A stretch of 64,000 bases of DNA from Hymenobacter qilianensis (GCF_014489555.1 NZ_CP060784.1:3162001-3226000), one strand, 5' to 3'. Counted from the first letter of the stretch, positions 29,344-38,566 are shown. The notes: generated from the letters alone by a model not told the origin. Translations and numbers: made by a program.

Positions 29344-29807
29344 TTAGTAGTAAGCTTCATCAAGACTGGGAGGCCCCAGTGCCGCTTCCAATTCCTGGGG
29401 TGAGGCTTGCAGGAAATAGGCCATCAGGTTATCATCCGGCAAAGGCAAGCTGGCCAGATCCTCGGTTTCCAGCTGATTGTTAACGGCCAGATAATTAATA
29501 AGATCAGCCTCGGGCACAGCAGCCAGCGAAGTTTTGGGGGGCAAATTTGGAGTTTGCGTAGCGGGTTGGCTCAGGTAGAAAGCTGTCGAAAAGCCCCCCA
29601 GCACCACCGCCGAGGCCAGAGCCGTGCGCAAAGGGCGGGAGAGGTTCGTCAGCCAGCCCCACGTCACCGACTCAGAGGCGGCTTCGGGCTGCACGCGCGC
29701 CATTATCTGACGGGGCAGCTGGTCGAAGTAACCCGCTGGGGAGAGACTAGTGGCGGTTGCGGCCGGCGTGGGTGGTCATCGAGCCGAAATGGAGTTTTCA
29801 TATGCAT
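29344..29807 (-). CDS. Single-pass membrane protein, possible anti-sigma factor, frameshift
   Basis: About 154 aa after adding one base in the run 29738-29741, which joins LVSPPAGYFDQLPRQIMARV. The cytosolic N-terminal part has the PxxYFDxLP type motif often seen in Bacteroidota sigma-linked proteins. One membrane segment (about 62-82) and an acidic periplasmic tail follow. No named domain. Directly downstream of an ECF sigma gene, so an anti-sigma role is plausible but unproven. Two in-frame ATGs (29807, 29801) are possible starts. Confidence 0.65.
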
Positions 29808-29831
29808 TGGATGCGGCTAGGGCCGCGAGGT

Positions 29832-30383
29832 TTAATCGGCGGAAGATTCTTCGGTCACGTATTGCTCAATCTTTTTCACGGCGTGATGGTAGGACGCTTT
29901 CAGGGCACCTACCGACGTACCCGTGACGTTGGCCATCTGCTCGTAGGTCATCTCGTCGTAATACTTGAGGTTGAACACGAGGCGCTGCTTATCGGGGAGG
30001 CGCAGAATGGCTTTTTGCAGCTTGCGCTCTATCTCATCGCCGGCCAGCAGCGGGTCGGCTTCGATTTTGGCCGCTAATTCGGCCCCCACATCATTCAGCG
30101 GGAGGAAAAACTTACGGCGCTTGCTTTGCAGAAAGCTCAGGCACTCGTTGGTAGCAATCCGGTAAATCCAGGTATAGAGCGACGCATCCTGGCGGAAGTT
30201 GCCGAGGTGCTTCCACACTTTCACGAAGGTGTCCTGGGTGAGGTCGTCGGCATCGTTGTGGTCTACCACCATCTTGCGCACATGCCAGTACACCTTCTGC
30301 TGATACTTGCGCACCAGCTGATTGAAGGCCACATTGCGGGCCGCCGGGTCTTGGAACTTGAGGAGGATTTCTTGGTCTTCCAA
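29832..30383 (-). CDS. ECF-type RNA polymerase sigma factor
   Basis: 183 aa. Region 2 spans about 20-90 with DHNDADDLTQDTFVKVW and WIYRIATNECLSFL, and region 4 about 125-180 with LPDKQRLVFNLKYYDEMTYEQMANV and a helix-turn-helix ending GALKASYHHAVKKI. RpoE/SigW class. It leads a three-gene unit with a membrane protein and a Spy-like protein, suggesting envelope-stress control. A short inverted repeat TAGTTG/CAACTA lies upstream at 30466-30480. Confidence 0.93.
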   Translation of the reverse strand: MEDQEILLKFQDPAARNVAFNQLVRKYQQKVYWHVRKMVVDHNDADDLTQDTFVKVWKHLGNFRQDASLYTWIYRIATNECLSFLQSKRRKFFLPLNDVGAELAAKIEADPLLAGDEIERKLQKAILRLPDKQRLVFNLKYYDEMTYEQMANVTGTSVGALKASYHHAVKKIEQYVTEESSAD

Positions 30384-30507
30384 GTAGGAGGGAGAGGATT
30401 AGGAGCGGCGTGGTTTGATGGCTTAGAGGGGAGGGACAGCTGAGGGTTTATTCAGGTTTTAGAATTAGTTGTCTCAACTACTATAATGCTCTGTATACCA
30501 AATCTCT

Positions 30508-31275
30508 CTACTTATTTGTCGCGTAAGAAACTCCCACTGTTACGTTGGTATTGTCATTAAATCGGCCTTCAATTACCCGGCTTTCGTGGGTGTAGTTGTA
30601 GGTGAAATTTACAGCCAGGCGGCGCGTAAGCTTCAGAGCAAGCGTAGTTAAATTGCTGAAGCGATAATCACCAAAGTCGCTGAGGGAAGGCTGATAATAC
30701 GTGAGGGCACTCAGCGTAATGATGCTGCGCGAGTAAGCCACCTTCAATCGGGCAGAATTGCGGGCCGTTACGCGCTCAGTGCCATTCTGGAAGTTGGTCG
30801 ACTCACGGATGATCAGATTGCTGACTGATATTTCGCGCCCCAGCGAATCGGAGTAAAAGGCCCAGCCCGGCCCGGCTCCTAACTGTACCCGGCGGTCGAT
30901 GCCGCGCAGATTGCTGCGCTCGAAGCCACCGATACCATAGAAGCGAAAGCGGTTGAGGCGGTAATAAGGCGTAGCATTCAGGAGCAGCTCGCGCTCTTTG
31001 AGCAGGCGATCTTGCTTACCATAAATAAAGCTGCCGCTTAAGGGCAAGCCGATATGTTCGCCGCGTGTAAAAGTGGCGGTGTGGGCTGTAGAGAGCAGCG
31101 CTCGGTTCACGCCGCCCGCGCTGTAAGCGCCCGTCAGCTGGCCGGTATACACGATTAAAGTCGTGTCGGGGGGCATATCCTGGGCGAGGGTAGGGCGCGC
31201 TAGCAGCAAAGCAAGACACATGACTACTCCCAGAATACTGTGGCCCGACAGGCTTCGATTCCGGATTTTGAGCAA
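30508..31275 (-). CDS. DUF481-like outer-membrane protein
   Basis: About 255 aa, exported. The body is a series of beta strands with YRLNRFRFYGIGGFERSNLRG, LGAGPGWAFY and a C-terminal barrel ending GVSYATNK, like the DUF481 (YdiY-type) outer-membrane family. The start is unsure. A TTG at 31275 gives a good signal peptide (LLKIRNRSLSGHSILGVVMC, cleaved after LAQ). The first ATG nearby (31221) would remove its basic part. Role unknown. Confidence 0.65.
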   Translation of the reverse strand: MLKIRNRSLSGHSILGVVMCLALLLARPTLAQDMPPDTTLIVYTGQLTGAYSAGGVNRALLSTAHTATFTRGEHIGLPLSGSFIYGKQDRLLKERELLLNATPYYRLNRFRFYGIGGFERSNLRGIDRRVQLGAGPGWAFYSDSLGREISVSNLIIRESTNFQNGTERVTARNSARLKVAYSRSIITLSALTYYQPSLSDFGDYRFSNLTTLALKLTRRLAVNFTYNYTHESRVIEGRFNDNTNVTVGVSYATNK

Positions 31276-31334
31276 GTATTCCGCCAGGACACTCGGTGGC
31301 CAGTGATAACCGCGAGGCGCGGTTCCCGTATTGA

Positions 31335-31384
31335 AAAAAGCCCCCCGCATGCGCTCAGCAATACCGGGGGCATTTTTTCCATTC
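31335..31384. other. Facing motif pair between divergent genes
   Basis: AAAAAAGCCCCCC (about 31336) faces GGGGGCATTTTTT (about 31369), able to form a terminator-like hairpin with a one-base bulge. It lies between two divergent gene starts, where no terminator is expected. Confidence 0.6.
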
Positions 31385-31398
31385 TTACCGTTTGTTCT

Positions 31399-31695
31399 AT
31401 GCAATACAATATCGATAACATCAAAGTAGATTTACAGATGGTGGGCTTCTCTGAAAGCCCCGCCTTGGTGGATCAGGTAGAAAGCGAGCTGCGCCGCGTA
31501 ATGCGCTTCCGCCAGGACATTGTAGCCGCCGACGTGTACCTGCGTGAGGAAGGCACAAACCCCGAAAACAACAAGACCGTACGGTGGCGCCTCGGTATTC
31601 CCGGCAAAGATCTGTTTGCGGAAGGTGCCGGTGCTTCCTGGCCCGCCAGCCTACGCGATGCCAGCGAGAAGCTGAAGCGGCAGTTTGTTGACTAA
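31399..31695 (+). CDS. Ribosome hibernation factor, HPF/RaiA family
   Basis: 98 aa, the size of short HPF. Family proteins bind the 30S decoding centre in slow growth and pair or silence ribosomes. VDLQMVGFSESPALVDQVES is the first strand-helix, followed by ADVYLREE and a C-terminal helix (ASEKLKRQFVD), consistent with the S30AE beta-alpha-beta-beta-beta-alpha fold. The match is moderate and the second strand pair is short. Stands alone, with a terminator at 31757. Confidence 0.75.
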   Translation: MQYNIDNIKVDLQMVGFSESPALVDQVESELRRVMRFRQDIVAADVYLREEGTNPENNKTVRWRLGIPGKDLFAEGAGASWPASLRDASEKLKRQFVD

Positions 31696-31756
31696 CGAAT
31701 AGCGAAGGTATAAATAGTAAGCAACTGCTGTGCTTCGCTACTTGCTATACTCTGCT

Positions 31757-31792
31757 AAAAAAAGCCCCCAGAGAATATCCGGGGGCTTTTTA
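31757..31792. terminator. Terminator between convergent genes
   Basis: AAAAAAAGCCCCC (31757-31769) pairs with GGGGGCTTTTT (31781-31791). A dispersed-motif pair, at the end of the hibernation-factor gene and the convergent transketolase gene. Confidence 0.85.
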
Positions 31793-31809
31793 ACTTAAAA
31801 AAACACGCA

Positions 31810-32766
31810 CTACTTCTTACGAGCCATTACTCGTTCTACCGCTGCCACGATGTCGTTTTCCATCAGGCCATATTTCTCCATGAGCTGATCGGGGGTGCCG
31901 CTCTCGCCGAAAGAGTCGTTGACGGCAACCATCTCCAGAGGCAGGGGCTCTTCACGAGCGAGCAGCTGTGCGATGCTGTCGCCGAGGCCGCCGTTCATCT
32001 GATGCTCCTCTGCCGACACCACGCACCGCGTTTTGCGCGCCGACTGGAGGATAGCAGCCGCATCCAAAGGCTTGATGGTGTGAATGTTGATGATTTCGGC
32101 ATCAATGCCTTTTTCGGCCAGCAGTTTACCCGCCAGAATGGCTTTCCACACCAGGTGGCCAGTGGCAAAAATGCTCACATCGGCACCCTCATTGAGCATT
32201 ACGGCTTTGCCAATTTCGAATTGCTGGTCGGCCGGAGTAAAGTTGGGCACCACAGGCCGGCCGAAACGCAGGTACACGGGGCCTTCATGCTCGGCAATGG
32301 CGATGGTGGCAGCCTTGGTCTGGTTGAAGTCGCAGGGGTTGATGACGGTCATGTGGGGCAGCATGCGCATCATGCCCAGGTCTTCCAGAATCTGGTGGGT
32401 GGCACCGTCTTCCCCCAGCGTAACGCCGGCGTGGGAAGCGCAGATCTTCACGTTCTTGCCCGAATAGGCAATGCTTTGCCGAATCTGGTCGTACACGCGG
32501 CCGGTGCTGAAGTTGGCGAAAGTGCCCGTAAAGGGAATTTTGCCCCCTATGGTCATGCCAGCGGCCATGCTCATCATGTTGGCCTCCGCAATACCTACCT
32601 GGAAGAAGCGCTCCGGAAAGTCTTTCTTGAACGCATCCATTTTGAGCGAGCCCGTGAGGTCGGCGCAGAGAGCTACTACGTTTTCATTGGTTTTGCCCAG
32701 TTCGTGCAGGCCGGCACCGAAGCCTGAGCGCGTGTCTTTGGATTCGGAGTAGGGGAATTCTTTCAT
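31810..32766 (-). CDS. Transketolase, C-terminal subunit
   Basis: 318 aa. Carries the pyrimidine-binding and C-terminal domains: VALCADLTGS, FFQVGIAEANMMSMAAGM (the Glu that activates thiamine diphosphate), HAGVTLGEDGATHQ and a C-terminal VSAEEHQMNGGLG. Together with the N-terminal subunit at 34369 it makes a split transketolase of the pentose phosphate pathway. The two halves are parted by a VWA-domain gene, which is unusual, since split tkt genes are normally adjacent. Confidence 0.93.
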   Translation of the reverse strand: MKEFPYSESKDTRSGFGAGLHELGKTNENVVALCADLTGSLKMDAFKKDFPERFFQVGIAEANMMSMAAGMTIGGKIPFTGTFANFSTGRVYDQIRQSIAYSGKNVKICASHAGVTLGEDGATHQILEDLGMMRMLPHMTVINPCDFNQTKAATIAIAEHEGPVYLRFGRPVVPNFTPADQQFEIGKAVMLNEGADVSIFATGHLVWKAILAGKLLAEKGIDAEIINIHTIKPLDAAAILQSARKTRCVVSAEEHQMNGGLGDSIAQLLAREEPLPLEMVAVNDSFGESGTPDQLMEKYGLMENDIVAAVERVMARKK

Positions 32767-32818
32767 GAAGGAGATGTAAAATGTTGGAGTTGCTCGTTCT
32801 GCTTATTCCTCAAGCATA

Positions 32819-34217
32819 TCATTTCCCAAACATACTCACCGAAGTAGTCTGTCCGCTGCGGATGGTGAAATTGCGCACGTCCGTAAACTGACTACCCGTG
32901 GAATTTTTGGTGCGAAATACCAAGCGGTAGGCGCCCGGCTGCATCGTCAGGTTGATTTTACTGGAAGTTTCGGGGAGGTTATAAATCCAGGTTTGTGATT
33001 CGTCGTCGTTGAGTTGATAGATGCTGCCGTAGCCCGCCAGATCCGTCACAATGTTCAGCGTGCCGGGCGCCGGATACGTCACCATCGTTTCCTGCCCTTG
33101 CTTGATCGTGACGCGGCGGACGATGCGCGGCAGCGTAAGTAACTCCACCTCATAATTGCCCCCAGCAGCTTCTGCCGACTCCCGAAAGGCAGCGCCACTA
33201 CGGTACTTGCCTCGCCCTGGGCCCGCACCACCGTCTGCACCGTGCCATAGGGATTAGGTGTCATATTGGGTCCCTGCAAGCGGAGGGTTCCTTGTGGGGT
33301 CTTGTACGTCAGCAAGTTATCTTGCCCTGGCTTGATTTTTAAGTCGGCCTGCCGCACTGGAGGCACCGTATTAATGATGAGGTCGTAGGACTGGAGCGCG
33401 TCGATATCGAGCACGTCGGGCTGGCCTTTGGTGTCGCGGTAATGCACGTAGTTGTACTCGGGCTGACCGGTAGCGCTGTTCACGAAGGTCATGTTCACGT
33501 TGCTTTCCACGGGCTTGCCGTCGGCATCGGTCAGGTTTACCCGGACGGTAGTTTTTTGCAGGGTCTGGGTAATAACGTTATCGAGCACGGAGCGGAAGGT
33601 TTTAACATCAGCCGCGTTGTAATACTGCCCCAGACATTCGAGCTGCTTGCCAAACTCTTTTTCGGCCCCAATGCCAATGACAAAAGGCTTCAAAAAGATG
33701 TGCTTGCGCTGCAAAGCCAACGACGTAGCGCACGGGTCGCCCTGGCACGACTCAAGACCGTCGGTGATGAGAATGAGCACGTTGCGAGCCGTTTTATCGG
33801 CCGGAAAGTCGTTGGCCGATTGCAGCAGCGAATACGTGATGGGCGTATTGCCACGCGGTTGCAGGGTTTGTAGCTTGGCCTTGATGGCCTTCGCATTCTT
33901 CGCAGCAAAAGCTACTTCCAAACGCGAGTCCTGGCAGTTATTTTCCTCCCGACCGTACTGATGACCATACACGCGTAGCCCCAATTCCAGATTTGGGTAA
34001 GTGTTAAGCGAATCGACCATCTTGGCCAGCAGGCTCTTGGCAACTTCCATGCGTGGCCGACCTTCCCACACAGCCCCCATGCTACCAGAGGCATCGAGCA
34101 AAAACAGGATGCGGGTAGTGCGGGGCTTCGTGGGGGCAAATTCTGAGCATACAGCGGTGCCGTGAGCAACAAAATGCCCCCCAGCAGTAGTCCGCACAGA
34201 TACCCGAGTCGGCTCAT
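32819..34217 (-). CDS. VWA-domain secreted protein, two frameshifts
   Basis: About 466 aa after adding one base at C 33159-33163 and G 34132-34136. Signal peptide MSRLGYLCGLLLGGILLLTA (1-25). The von Willebrand A domain (about 35-215) has the metal site DASGSMG, a TPITYSL threonine and ITDGLES. The rest (about 220-466) is repeated beta-sandwich modules with LKIKPGQDNLLTYKTPQGTL and VTIKQGQETMVTYPAPGTL. The joins QNLPPTKPRT and KLLGGNYEVEL are natural. It sits between transketolase halves on the same strand. Role unknown, probably adhesion or surface scaffolding. Confidence 0.83.
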
Positions 34218-34231
34218 AAGCAGGTAAATGG

Positions 34232-34341
34232 CTTTGACCGTCATGCAGAGGCGGAGCCGAAGCATCTCGCGTGTTTAGTGGGATTACTAACCTCACTATC
34301 GCTGGCGAGATGCTTCGCTTTGCTCCGCATGACGGTCAAAG
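34232..34341. repeat. REP-like palindrome
   Basis: Arms CTTTGACCGTCATGC ... GCATGACGGTCAAAG with GAAGCATCTCGC/GCGAGATGCTTCG inside. Same family as 2150, 7834 and 36381. It lies between the VWA gene start and the end of the N-terminal transketolase gene. Confidence 0.8.
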
Positions 34342-34368
34342 TTATAAAGCCAAGCCTGCGGCTCGGCT

Positions 34369-35271
34369 TTAGTAATCCGAGGCTTCTTCTACCAAAAGCT
34401 GCTGCAAGGCCTTCTCCAGCTGCTCATCGTTCGGGGCTACGCCGTGCCACTTGTGCGAGCCCATCATGAAGTCAACGCCGGCGCCCATCTGTGTGTCCAT
34501 CAGCACCATTACGGGCTGTCCCTGACCGAGTAGCTGGCGTGCTTCCTCCAGCGAAGCAATGAGCTTTTCGAGGTCGTTGCCGTCGGTTTCGAGCACCAGC
34601 CAGCCAAACGCTTCAAACTTGGCGCGCAGGCTGCCCAGGTTCATAATCTCCTTGGTAGAGCCATCGATTTGCTGGCCGTTGCGGTCCACGATGGCAATCA
34701 GGTTGTCTACTTGGCGGTGAGGAGCGTAAAGGGCCGCTTCCCATACTTGGCCTTCATTCAACTCGCCGTCGCCCATGAGCACATACACCGTGCGGTCGTC
34801 TTTATTAAGCTTTTTGGCTTGGGCAGCCCCAACGGCTACGCTCAGGCCTTGGCCCAACGAACCCGAAGCAATACGCACGCCGGGCAAACCTTCCTCCGTG
34901 GCTGGATGGCCTTGCAGGCGCGAATTCAGCTTGCGGAAGGTAGCCAGCTCGCTCACCGGAAAGTAGCCCGAACGCGCTAATACAGAGTAAAATACCGGCG
35001 AAATGTGCCCGTTCGATAGAAAAAACAAATCCTCATCGTGGCCTTCCATCGAAAAGTCAGGATTATGCTTCATGATGCGGAAGTACAGCGCTACCAGCAG
35101 ATCGGTACAGCCTAGGGAGCCGCCGGGGTGGCCCGAGTTCACGGCATGAACCATGCGCACGATGTCGCGGCGTACCTGCGAGGCAATCTGTTTTAGCTCC
35201 GCAATGCTTCTTTCGCGCTGAGCGGGCTGGGTTTCGGTCTGTACGTGGGCGGCGGGGCTTGACTGCGACAT
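34369..35271 (-). CDS. Transketolase, N-terminal subunit
   Basis: 300 aa. Holds the pyrophosphate-binding domain: MVHAVNSGHPGGSLGCTDLL, LSNGHISPVFYSVL, IASGSLGQGLSVAVGAA and the thiamine-diphosphate motif GDGELNEGQVWEAAL ending IVDRNGQQ. Partner of the C-terminal subunit at 31810. ATG 35271 is chosen: the open frame extends to 35328 but starts there with no homology. It follows bcp by 46 bases and probably shares its transcript. Confidence 0.93.
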   Translation of the reverse strand: MSQSSPAAHVQTETQPAQRERSIAELKQIASQVRRDIVRMVHAVNSGHPGGSLGCTDLLVALYFRIMKHNPDFSMEGHDEDLFFLSNGHISPVFYSVLARSGYFPVSELATFRKLNSRLQGHPATEEGLPGVRIASGSLGQGLSVAVGAAQAKKLNKDDRTVYVLMGDGELNEGQVWEAALYAPHRQVDNLIAIVDRNGQQIDGSTKEIMNLGSLRAKFEAFGWLVLETDGNDLEKLIASLEEARQLLGQGQPVMVLMDTQMGAGVDFMMGSHKWHGVAPNDEQLEKALQQLLVEEASDY

Positions 35272-35317
35272 ATAGTAGTTCTTAGTAGGAGGTTGGGAGC
35301 GAAGATAAGCAGTGAGA

Positions 35318-35770
35318 TTAAGCGCCAAGCAGTTGAGCCGCGTGATTTTTGGTATCCACTTTCGTAATCACCTTTTCAATGTTGCCCTGCTCGTCAATTA
35401 GGAAGGTGTAGCGCATGGTGCCCATGTACTTACGGCCGTACATCGATTTTTCCTGCCATACGCCGTAGGCTTCCACTATCTGCTTGTCCTCATCTACCAG
35501 CAGAGAAAAAGGTAGGTCGTATTTGGTGGCGAACTTCTGATGCGACTTTTCTCCGTCGATGCTCACCCCCAGCACCTTAATACCAGCGGCGCGCAGCTCG
35601 GCCTGGTTGTCGCGTAGATTGCAGGCCTGAGCCGTGCAGCCTGAGGTGTCATCTTTCGGATAAAAATACAGGGCTACCTTCTGCCCGCGCAGGTCCTGCA
35701 GACGGATGAGGTTGCCATTTTGGTCGAGGGCTTCGAAGTTGGGGGCGGCGTCGCCGGGCTGAAGAGACAT
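35318..35770 (-). CDS. bcp: Thiol peroxidase, Bcp/PrxQ family
   Basis: 150 aa peroxiredoxin that reduces hydroperoxides with thioredoxin. YFYPKDDTSGCTAQACNLRD holds the peroxidatic Cys45 and resolving Cys50, five residues apart as in PrxQ. LGVSIDGEKSHQKFATKY and the TFLIDEQG strand complete the fold. An in-frame TTG nine bases upstream would only add MPP from a copy of the six-G motif at 35771. Followed by the transketolase N-subunit. Confidence 0.93.
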   Translation of the reverse strand: MSLQPGDAAPNFEALDQNGNLIRLQDLRGQKVALYFYPKDDTSGCTAQACNLRDNQAELRAAGIKVLGVSIDGEKSHQKFATKYDLPFSLLVDEDKQIVEAYGVWQEKSMYGRKYMGTMRYTFLIDEQGNIEKVITKVDTKNHAAQLLGA

Positions 35771-35782
35771 GGGGGGCAAATG

Positions 35783-36343
35783 CTAGGGTAAGTTGGCCGC
35801 AGGTTGGGGCGTGAAGATGAGCTTTTCCACCGGAAAGCCAGCAGATTGTGCCACGGCAATAAGCTGCTCGCGCACGGGCTGTGCCAATTGCGGCGTGCGG
35901 CTCAGCAGCCACAGGTTTTCGCGGCCGGGCTCACCTACCAGCGCGTATTGGTACTCGGGGTCGAGGTCCAGAATCCAGTAGTCGCCCTCGAAAGGCCAGA
36001 TAAAGCTAACCTTTAGCTTGGCGTTGGTCTTAGAATCAATAACACGAGCCACACCGCGCGCTATTTCCAGCGGACCCGTTGGACTGTTTTTGCGGCAGCT
36101 GTTTATCACGGCTACTTTCCCATCAGGCCGCAACGAATACTCGGCCGTAACGTGCTGGCAACCCTTCTCGAAGCGAGTAGGAAGGCGAGCAATTTCATAC
36201 CATACGCCCATATAGCGCGCCAGGTCAACGTGCTCAGCTACGGCCAGCGGCACCTGACGACGATTTCGGGAGTACACCAGGCCCACAGCCGCTACGGTAA
36301 CAGTAGCGGCAGCAGCGAAAAGAACAGGACGGCGAGTTTTCAT
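35783..36343 (-). CDS. blc: Bacterial lipocalin (Blc family)
   Basis: 186 aa. An N-terminal membrane anchor or signal (VLFAAAATVTVAAVGLVY) has no clear lipobox. The lipocalin barrel starts with VDLARYMGVWYEIARLPTRFE, matching the G-x-W signature, then VTAEYSL, GVARVID, WPFEGDYWILDLDPEYQYALV and LWLLSRTP. Blc proteins bind fatty acids or lysophospholipids at the envelope. It ends 13 bases before bcp on the same strand, so probably one operon. Confidence 0.88.
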   Translation of the reverse strand: MKTRRPVLFAAAATVTVAAVGLVYSRNRRQVPLAVAEHVDLARYMGVWYEIARLPTRFEKGCQHVTAEYSLRPDGKVAVINSCRKNSPTGPLEIARGVARVIDSKTNAKLKVSFIWPFEGDYWILDLDPEYQYALVGEPGRENLWLLSRTPQLAQPVREQLIAVAQSAGFPVEKLIFTPQPAANLP

Positions 36344-36380
36344 AGGTTGGTGTTTGATAGATAGTGCTTTGTTAAAAACG

Positions 36381-36480
36381 TCTGTCATGCAGAGCGGTAG
36401 CGCAGCATCTCGCATGTTTAGTTAGGATTACTAACCTCTCGTCAGCACGCGAGATGCTTCCCTACCGTTCTGCATGACGG
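36381..36480. repeat. REP-like palindrome
   Basis: Arms CTGTCATGCAGAGCGGTAG and CTACCGTTCTGCATGACGG with AGCATCTCGCATG/CACGCGAGATGCTTC inside. Fourth copy of the family. One copy of the C-run motif follows at 36488. Confidence 0.8.
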
Positions 36481-36502
36481 CCTTTTGCCCCCCAGCCGCC
36501 AG

Positions 36503-38566
36503 CTAAATCTTAAACTGCAGGATTTTCTCGTTGCCGGCCTGGTCGGTCAGGCGTAGCTCTGCTTCGCCGGCAAGCGGCACTGTTTTATCCTGCGGATCGG
36601 TGAATAAGGTAGCGTTTTTGTACTCGTAGCGCAGCATACGCCACTGCCCGTTCACCAGCAAACGGTAGCTGCTGAGCCCCGAAAGATTATCGCCTACAAT
36701 GAAAGTGAGGCCCGCCGGCGACTTCCGCACCAGCCGTGCCGTGGGCGCAAGCGTATCGGTCAGGATGCGGAAGGAGCCGAAGGTTTTCACGGGAAACGTG
36801 ATCTGTTCACCCTCCCATTTGCCCCCCTGATAGATGCGGGCACCCTTATAGTTAATCATATACACCGCCGAACGGGTTTTGTCGGCTACGGCTACGGGCG
36901 GCTTCAGGGTAGCTTGCATCGGCTTAAACAAAGGCGTGCGCGCATTATGAATCGTCCAGAGCCCGTCTTTGTAGCCGTTTTGCAGATACAAAGTGTCAAA
37001 CAGCGTGAGCGGAAAAAAGACCAGGTTCTGCAAACCGTTGGCAAACGACTGCTCTGTGGCAGATGGGATAGGAACTTTAGGCTCGAAGGCCTTGGTCAAC
37101 TGCCCAAAGCGAATGGAATCGGGCAGGCCGGCACGCAGATCGTAGAGGTACACATTCTCGCTTTGCACTGTGTAGCTCGGCACTACCTCAAGGCGGCGGT
37201 TTCCGCGCATCAGCGTAATATTTGCCCCCTGGCGGCTAGTGTCCGGGTCGGTAGCTATTACCTTGAGAATGTTGCGGTTAATATCATAACGCAGAGCCGG
37301 CTTGCGCACGCTGGCATTGCGCGTCTTGTAGTAAACTGGCTTTTGGCCGCGTAGCACAAAAGTGAAGGGCGTGGTGTTGCCGTAGGAGTCGCTCAGGCGC
37401 ACTTCAACGTTGTATATCGAGCCTTCTTCTACCCGCAGCTTGCCCTTTGTACCGTTCGTATTATAAATCGGGAGCGTGTTGCCATCATCCACGAACAGCT
37501 TCTCCAGGGTCCGGCCGTTGGTCTGTTGCCATTGATAGTCAATGTGCTGCGAAATCTGCCGCGAGTCGCTGAAGGGAACAGCATCGATCGTATGACGGTA
37601 ATGCGGCTGCCCATTTACGCGCACTTCTACTCGTTGCAGACCATTGCGGTTAGTCGCTATGTCGAAGCGGTCAAAGCCTTGCACCAGCAAACCCACCATA
37701 CCGAAAGCGGCAATAGTATCGGGGTAGGCATAGGGTGTGCTCGGCGCAGCAGGCGTGGGGGGCTTTTTTGGCGTAAAAACGGCTTTGTCAAAGCGCCCTT
37801 GTACGCGGGCGTCAATGCTGAGCGGCTCTACGGCAAATGCCTGCAGGGTAGGCGCCACATGGTCCTGAATCTCCGCAAACCCTCCAAAGCGTAGCGGGTT
37901 AAGCTGCCGGTCTTCCGCGTCGCGCACTTCCCAGTGCAAGTGCGGGCCGCCCGAGCCACCCGTGTTACCTGACATGGCTACAATGTCGCCGCGCTTCACG
38001 ACAAACTGGTCTTTTGTCGGAAACAGCTCTAACTCAAAGGTCTGCTTGGCGTATTGTTGCTGACGCAGGAAATCAGCCACCGGACCCTCGAAGCGGTTGA
38101 GGTGACCATATACCGTTGTCATCCCATTGGGGTGGGTGATATACAGCACATTGCCGTAGCCAAAGGCTGACTGCTTTAGCCGCGACACGTAGCCATCGGC
38201 GGAGGCGTATACAGGCAAATCAACTCGCCCATCGGTTTTGATGTCAAGCCCACCATGAAAGTGGTTGGCGCGAATCTCTCCCATGCTGCCCGTCAAAAAG
38301 TTGGGTTTGCCCGGCTTAATAGGAAACATGAAATAGCCGGCCGGTACGCTATCTATGGGCGTGATGTGTCGGCTGGGCTTGGTTTCGGGTGCCGCCTGGG
38401 AAGTGCGGCGCGGCGCAACAGTTCCGTTAAAGGGCACGGGCCGCAGACTCATAGCCGTGAGGGCTACCGCACCAGCTACCACGCCTAACCCACTCCACTT
38501 TACTATTTTACTAATGCCTCGAACTTGGTACTGCACAATTTTCAACCCTTTACTTAACAGCAACAT
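36503..38566 (-). CDS. M23-family metallopeptidase, membrane-anchored
   Basis: 687 aa. An N-terminal membrane segment (about 26-42, LGVVAGAVALTAMSL) puts the rest in the periplasm. The LytM/M23 domain (about 85-235) has HFHGGLDI, GYGNVLYITHPNGMTTVYGH and HLHWEVRD, giving the zinc ligands His, Asp, His. The family cuts peptidoglycan cross-bridges. The long C-terminal half has no clear family and is beta-rich, ending LRLTDQAGNEKILQFKI like an Ig-type fold. Its start overlaps the preceding FAH-family gene by 17 bases. Three motif copies are in frame. Confidence 0.88.
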   Translation of the reverse strand: MLLLSKGLKIVQYQVRGISKIVKWSGLGVVAGAVALTAMSLRPVPFNGTVAPRRTSQAAPETKPSRHITPIDSVPAGYFMFPIKPGKPNFLTGSMGEIRANHFHGGLDIKTDGRVDLPVYASADGYVSRLKQSAFGYGNVLYITHPNGMTTVYGHLNRFEGPVADFLRQQQYAKQTFELELFPTKDQFVVKRGDIVAMSGNTGGSGGPHLHWEVRDAEDRQLNPLRFGGFAEIQDHVAPTLQAFAVEPLSIDARVQGRFDKAVFTPKKPPTPAAPSTPYAYPDTIAAFGMVGLLVQGFDRFDIATNRNGLQRVEVRVNGQPHYRHTIDAVPFSDSRQISQHIDYQWQQTNGRTLEKLFVDDGNTLPIYNTNGTKGKLRVEEGSIYNVEVRLSDSYGNTTPFTFVLRGQKPVYYKTRNASVRKPALRYDINRNILKVIATDPDTSRQGANITLMRGNRRLEVVPSYTVQSENVYLYDLRAGLPDSIRFGQLTKAFEPKVPIPSATEQSFANGLQNLVFFPLTLFDTLYLQNGYKDGLWTIHNARTPLFKPMQATLKPPVAVADKTRSAVYMINYKGARIYQGGKWEGEQITFPVKTFGSFRILTDTLAPTARLVRKSPAGLTFIVGDNLSGLSSYRLLVNGQWRMLRYEYKNATLFTDPQDKTVPLAGEAELRLTDQAGNEKILQFKI

